DNA of 6,936 bases, taken from assembly GCA_900554775.1 (NCBI GenBank), contig USIK01000041.1, positions 1 through 6,936 of the forward strand. The letters are read 5' to 3'. Positions within the stretch are counted from its first letter, which is position 1; each line of letters begins with the position of its first letter. Below, in pieces: positions 6,256 to 6,936 of this stretch. Both the position numbers and the translations under genes were made by a program. The notes beneath the pieces are model-generated. The model was not told the origin of the DNA. It ran no database searches and worked only from the letters and a program-made list of their open reading frames with translations. Source of the stretch: an uncultured Oscillospiraceae bacterium (GTDB lineage: Bacteria > Bacillota > Clostridia > Oscillospirales > Acutalibacteraceae).

Positions 6256-6694
6256 TTTTTCCTTAATGACTTTTAAGGAAATCCACGAAGTTGCAAAGCT
6301 TGAGGAAAAGTGCTTTTCTTCGCCGTGGTCAGAAAAGGCCTTGGCGGAATCTTTGCAAAATGAGTTTTCTTATTTTGTTTGTGCAAAAGCGGGCGAAAAA
6401 GTGGCTGGTTATGCGGGAATGTACTACATTTGCGACGAAGGCTATGTTTTTAACGTTGCGGTTGATGAAAACTTCAGGAAAATGAAAATAGGAACAAATT
6501 TGTTAAAGTATCTTATTGATTTTTCGAAAAGCAAGAACTTGAAGTTTTTATCTTTGGAAGTAAGGCAGTCTAACATTGCCGCGATTAATCTTTATGAGAA
6601 ATTGGGTTTTAAAAATCTTGGAATCAGAAAAAATTTCTATGAATTCCCGAAAGAACATGCAGTGATAATGACTTTATATTTTGATTTAAATTAA
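6239..6694 (+). CDS. rimI: Ribosomal protein S18 alanine N-acetyltransferase (RimI)
   Basis: 151 aa GNAT-family enzyme that transfers acetyl from acetyl-CoA to the N-terminal alanine of ribosomal protein S18. Typical parts are the CFSSPWSE segment (25-32), the beta-strand region VFNVAVDENFR (70-80), the acetyl-CoA loop RKMKIGTNLL (80-89), LEVRQSN with E97, INLYEKLGF with Y109, and RKNFYEFPKEHAVIMTLYF. E97 and Y109 match the catalytic Glu and Tyr of E. coli RimI. The acetyl-CoA loop normally reads R/Q-x-x-G-x-G/A; here the first Gly is Lys83. The frame opens at 6209, but the ATG at 6239 is preferred because GGGAG lies 9 nt before it and MMPKIDFSLMTF fits the family length. It overlaps the polA end, which suggests translational coupling. 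tsaD follows 18 nt later, a common pairing. Confidence 0.9.
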   Translation: MMPKIDFSLMTFKEIHEVAKLEEKCFSSPWSEKALAESLQNEFSYFVCAKAGEKVAGYAGMYYICDEGYVFNVAVDENFRKMKIGTNLLKYLIDFSKSKNLKFLSLEVRQSNIAAINLYEKLGFKNLGIRKNFYEFPKEHAVIMTLYFDLN

Positions 6695-6712
6695 CAAAAA
6701 GGATTGATATTT

Positions 6713-6916
6713 TTGGATATACTTGCGGTGGAATCTTCTTGCGATGATACAGCTGCGGCGATAGTGAGAGATGGCAGAGAAATCATTAACTTCAAAGCTT
6801 CTTCGCAAATTGACAAACACAAAATTTTCGGTGGAGTTGTGCCCGAAGTTGCTTCGAGGAACCATATTGAATCTATTTCTGCTTTGATTGAAACCGTTAT
6901 GCAGGAATCCGGCTAA
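6713..6916 (+). CDS. tsaD: TsaD (t6A synthesis) N-terminal part, cut by an in-frame TAA
   Basis: TsaD with TsaB and TsaE transfers the threonylcarbamoyl group to A37 of tRNAs that read ANN codons. The 67 codons seen match the family N-terminus: ILAVESSCDDTAAAIV (3-18), DGREI, SSQID, then HKIFGGVVPEVASRNHIESI (36-55). The first TTG in frame is at 6704, but it abuts the ribosome binding site AAAAAGGA (6696-6703). The TTG at 6713 has 9-nt spacing and gives MDILAVESSCDDT, the usual start. A TAA at 6914-6916 then ends a protein that should have about 340 residues, before the HxxxH metal site. The frame continues as KFSDLDA, which still resembles TsaD. Either the gene is broken here or a base is wrong; the rest lies past the window. 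It sits 18 nt behind rimI. Confidence 0.85.
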   Translation: MDILAVESSCDDTAAAIVRDGREIINFKASSQIDKHKIFGGVVPEVASRNHIESISALIETVMQESG

Positions 6917-6936
6917 AAGTTCAGCGACCTTGATGC
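6914..6936 (+). other. tsaD: In-frame stop in tsaD and the continuing tsaD reading frame
   Basis: After the TAA the same frame reads K-F-S-D-L-D-A to the window edge, which fits the family pattern in which a ...D.DAIAV segment follows the E.G of the preceding helix. The two other frames here read AKSSATLM or stop at once, so a frameshift does not explain the break; a single base substitution would. The remaining 3' part of the gene is outside the window. Confidence 0.7.

Noticed and set aside
6704..6712. TTG at 6704 as tsaD start
   Set aside because: It directly abuts the AAAAAGGA ribosome binding site, leaving no spacing; the TTG at 6713 has 9 nt and gives the usual family N-terminus.
6914..6916. 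Recoded TAA or alternative genetic code
   Set aside because: Six other reading frames in the window end in TAA at places that fit family lengths, so TAA is a normal stop; no structure that favours readthrough is visible in the 20 nt available.

Overview
The window is chromosomal DNA from a low-GC Gram-positive bacterium (Bacillota, most likely class Clostridia). The grounds are AT-rich non-coding DNA, near-consensus housekeeping promoters with TTGAC-type -35 boxes, strong AAAGGAG/GGAGG ribosome binding sites, TTG starts on some housekeeping genes, and proteins that read like clostridial family members. TAA ends six of the seven intact reading frames whose stop lies in the window and TGA ends polA, so both are ordinary stop codons here. 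Genus or species cannot be read from the sequence.

Layout. Positions 1-124 hold the 3' end of a + strand gene for a 3D-domain cell-wall protein. It meets the next gene tail to tail across one bidirectional terminator (131-163). From 164 to 1959 the - strand carries three tandem paralogues of the YcxB-like family: small proteins with two membrane segments and a C-terminal cytoplasmic domain. The most upstream paralogue (1453-1959) has its own near-perfect promoter and its own terminator. The other two (733-1308 and 164-712) form a two-gene operon with another strong promoter. Next on the - strand is a stand-alone GyrI/AraC-type effector-binding protein (2066-2518), then a tRNA-Pro(GGG) gene (2720-2796) with promoter and terminator.

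From 2944 to the end the + strand carries a compact housekeeping operon: yebC, polA, rimI and tsaD, with gaps of 18 nt or a 17-nt overlap and one recognisable promoter, upstream of yebC. These genes act in translation quality (YebC), DNA replication and repair (Pol I), N-terminal acetylation of ribosomal protein S18 (RimI) and tRNA t6A modification (TsaD).

Points for a second look: tsaD is interrupted by an in-frame TAA after codon 67, and TsaD-like sequence resumes in the same frame behind it; the triplicated YcxB-like genes share a 15-nt leader; yebC diverges from a proline tRNA gene; the tRNA has an A-C mismatch in its acceptor stem; and the proofreading domain of PolA is degenerate. No mobile element, CRISPR array or clearly new system is visible. 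Four start codons were placed downstream of the longest open frame (1959, 2518, 6239 and 6713) on ribosome-binding-site and promoter evidence.
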